A model generated the notes under the pieces. It searched no databases. It was not told the origin of the DNA and was given only the letters and a program-made list of their open reading frames with translations. Positions 10,023 to 10,032 of a DNA stretch of 10,032 nt are shown in pieces. The stretch spans positions 1 through 10,032 of the forward strand of contig JAPLYF010000005.1 in NCBI GenBank assembly GCA_026395675.1. The letters run 5' to 3'. This DNA comes from Candidatus Parcubacteria bacterium (GTDB lineage: Bacteria > Patescibacteriota > Patescibacteriia > CAIXNZ01). The position numbers were made by a program, and so were the translations under genes. Numbering within the stretch: position 1 is the first letter of the stretch; every line of letters starts with the position of its first letter.

Positions 10023-10032
10023 AATTTAAAAA

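Overview
The window looks like chromosomal DNA from an uncultivated, AT-rich bacterium, probably of the Patescibacteria/CPR (Parcubacteria-like) type. This is an inference from several cues: many small GC-rich palindromes of the kind common in those genomes (one translated in frame as a PAGRQG-type peptide at 8820-8870), tRNA genes without encoded CCA, genes without Shine-Dalgarno (SD) sequences and an apparently leaderless gene in the right half. No rRNA or marker long enough for firm placement is present.

Left part (1-4260, all on the + strand). The window opens inside the last third of purM (AIR synthase). Four monocistronic genes follow: an unrecognised Cys-rich protein (to 1212), a radical SAM enzyme (1391-2254), a fibronectin-III lipoprotein (2479-3252) and a short CheA-like HPt protein (3402-4211). 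The intergenic regions share one design: a terminator hairpin (usually AGAGCGGA...TCCGCTCT), then within a few bases a TTGAC-type -35 and a -10 box. Two regions carry extra palindromes flanked by copies of TTGAC. Two genes share a nearly identical 51-bp promoter/start region and a two-hairpin 5' leader that ends on a strong SD. These units resemble gene cassettes with a reused control module.

Middle (4260-8310). A fused membrane/spermidine-synthase-like protein lies on the - strand, convergent with the HPt gene and divergent from a small duplicated protein (6639-7202) with an HE..E..H putative metal site. Next comes a complete S66 LD-carboxypeptidase-like peptidase (7259-8269), which seems to have a leaderless transcript.

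Right part (8310-10032, genes on the - strand). In transcription order: tRNA-Arg(TCT), tRNA-His(GTG), a cold-shock protein with a structured leader and a near-consensus promoter, then a small lipoprotein whose signal peptide carries an in-frame palindromic repeat. Repeats fill the gaps: a partial copy of the tRNA-His 3' end beside a palindrome, three direct copies of a 23-24 bp repeat plus an inverted piece at tRNA-Arg, and an 82-bp terminal-inverted-repeat element at the right edge.

No single pathway links these genes. The most unusual content is the shared cassette-like control module on the left, the conserved two-hairpin leader RNA, the stand-alone HPt/P2-like CheA fragment, and the repeat insertions in promoters, a signal peptide and tRNA flanks.
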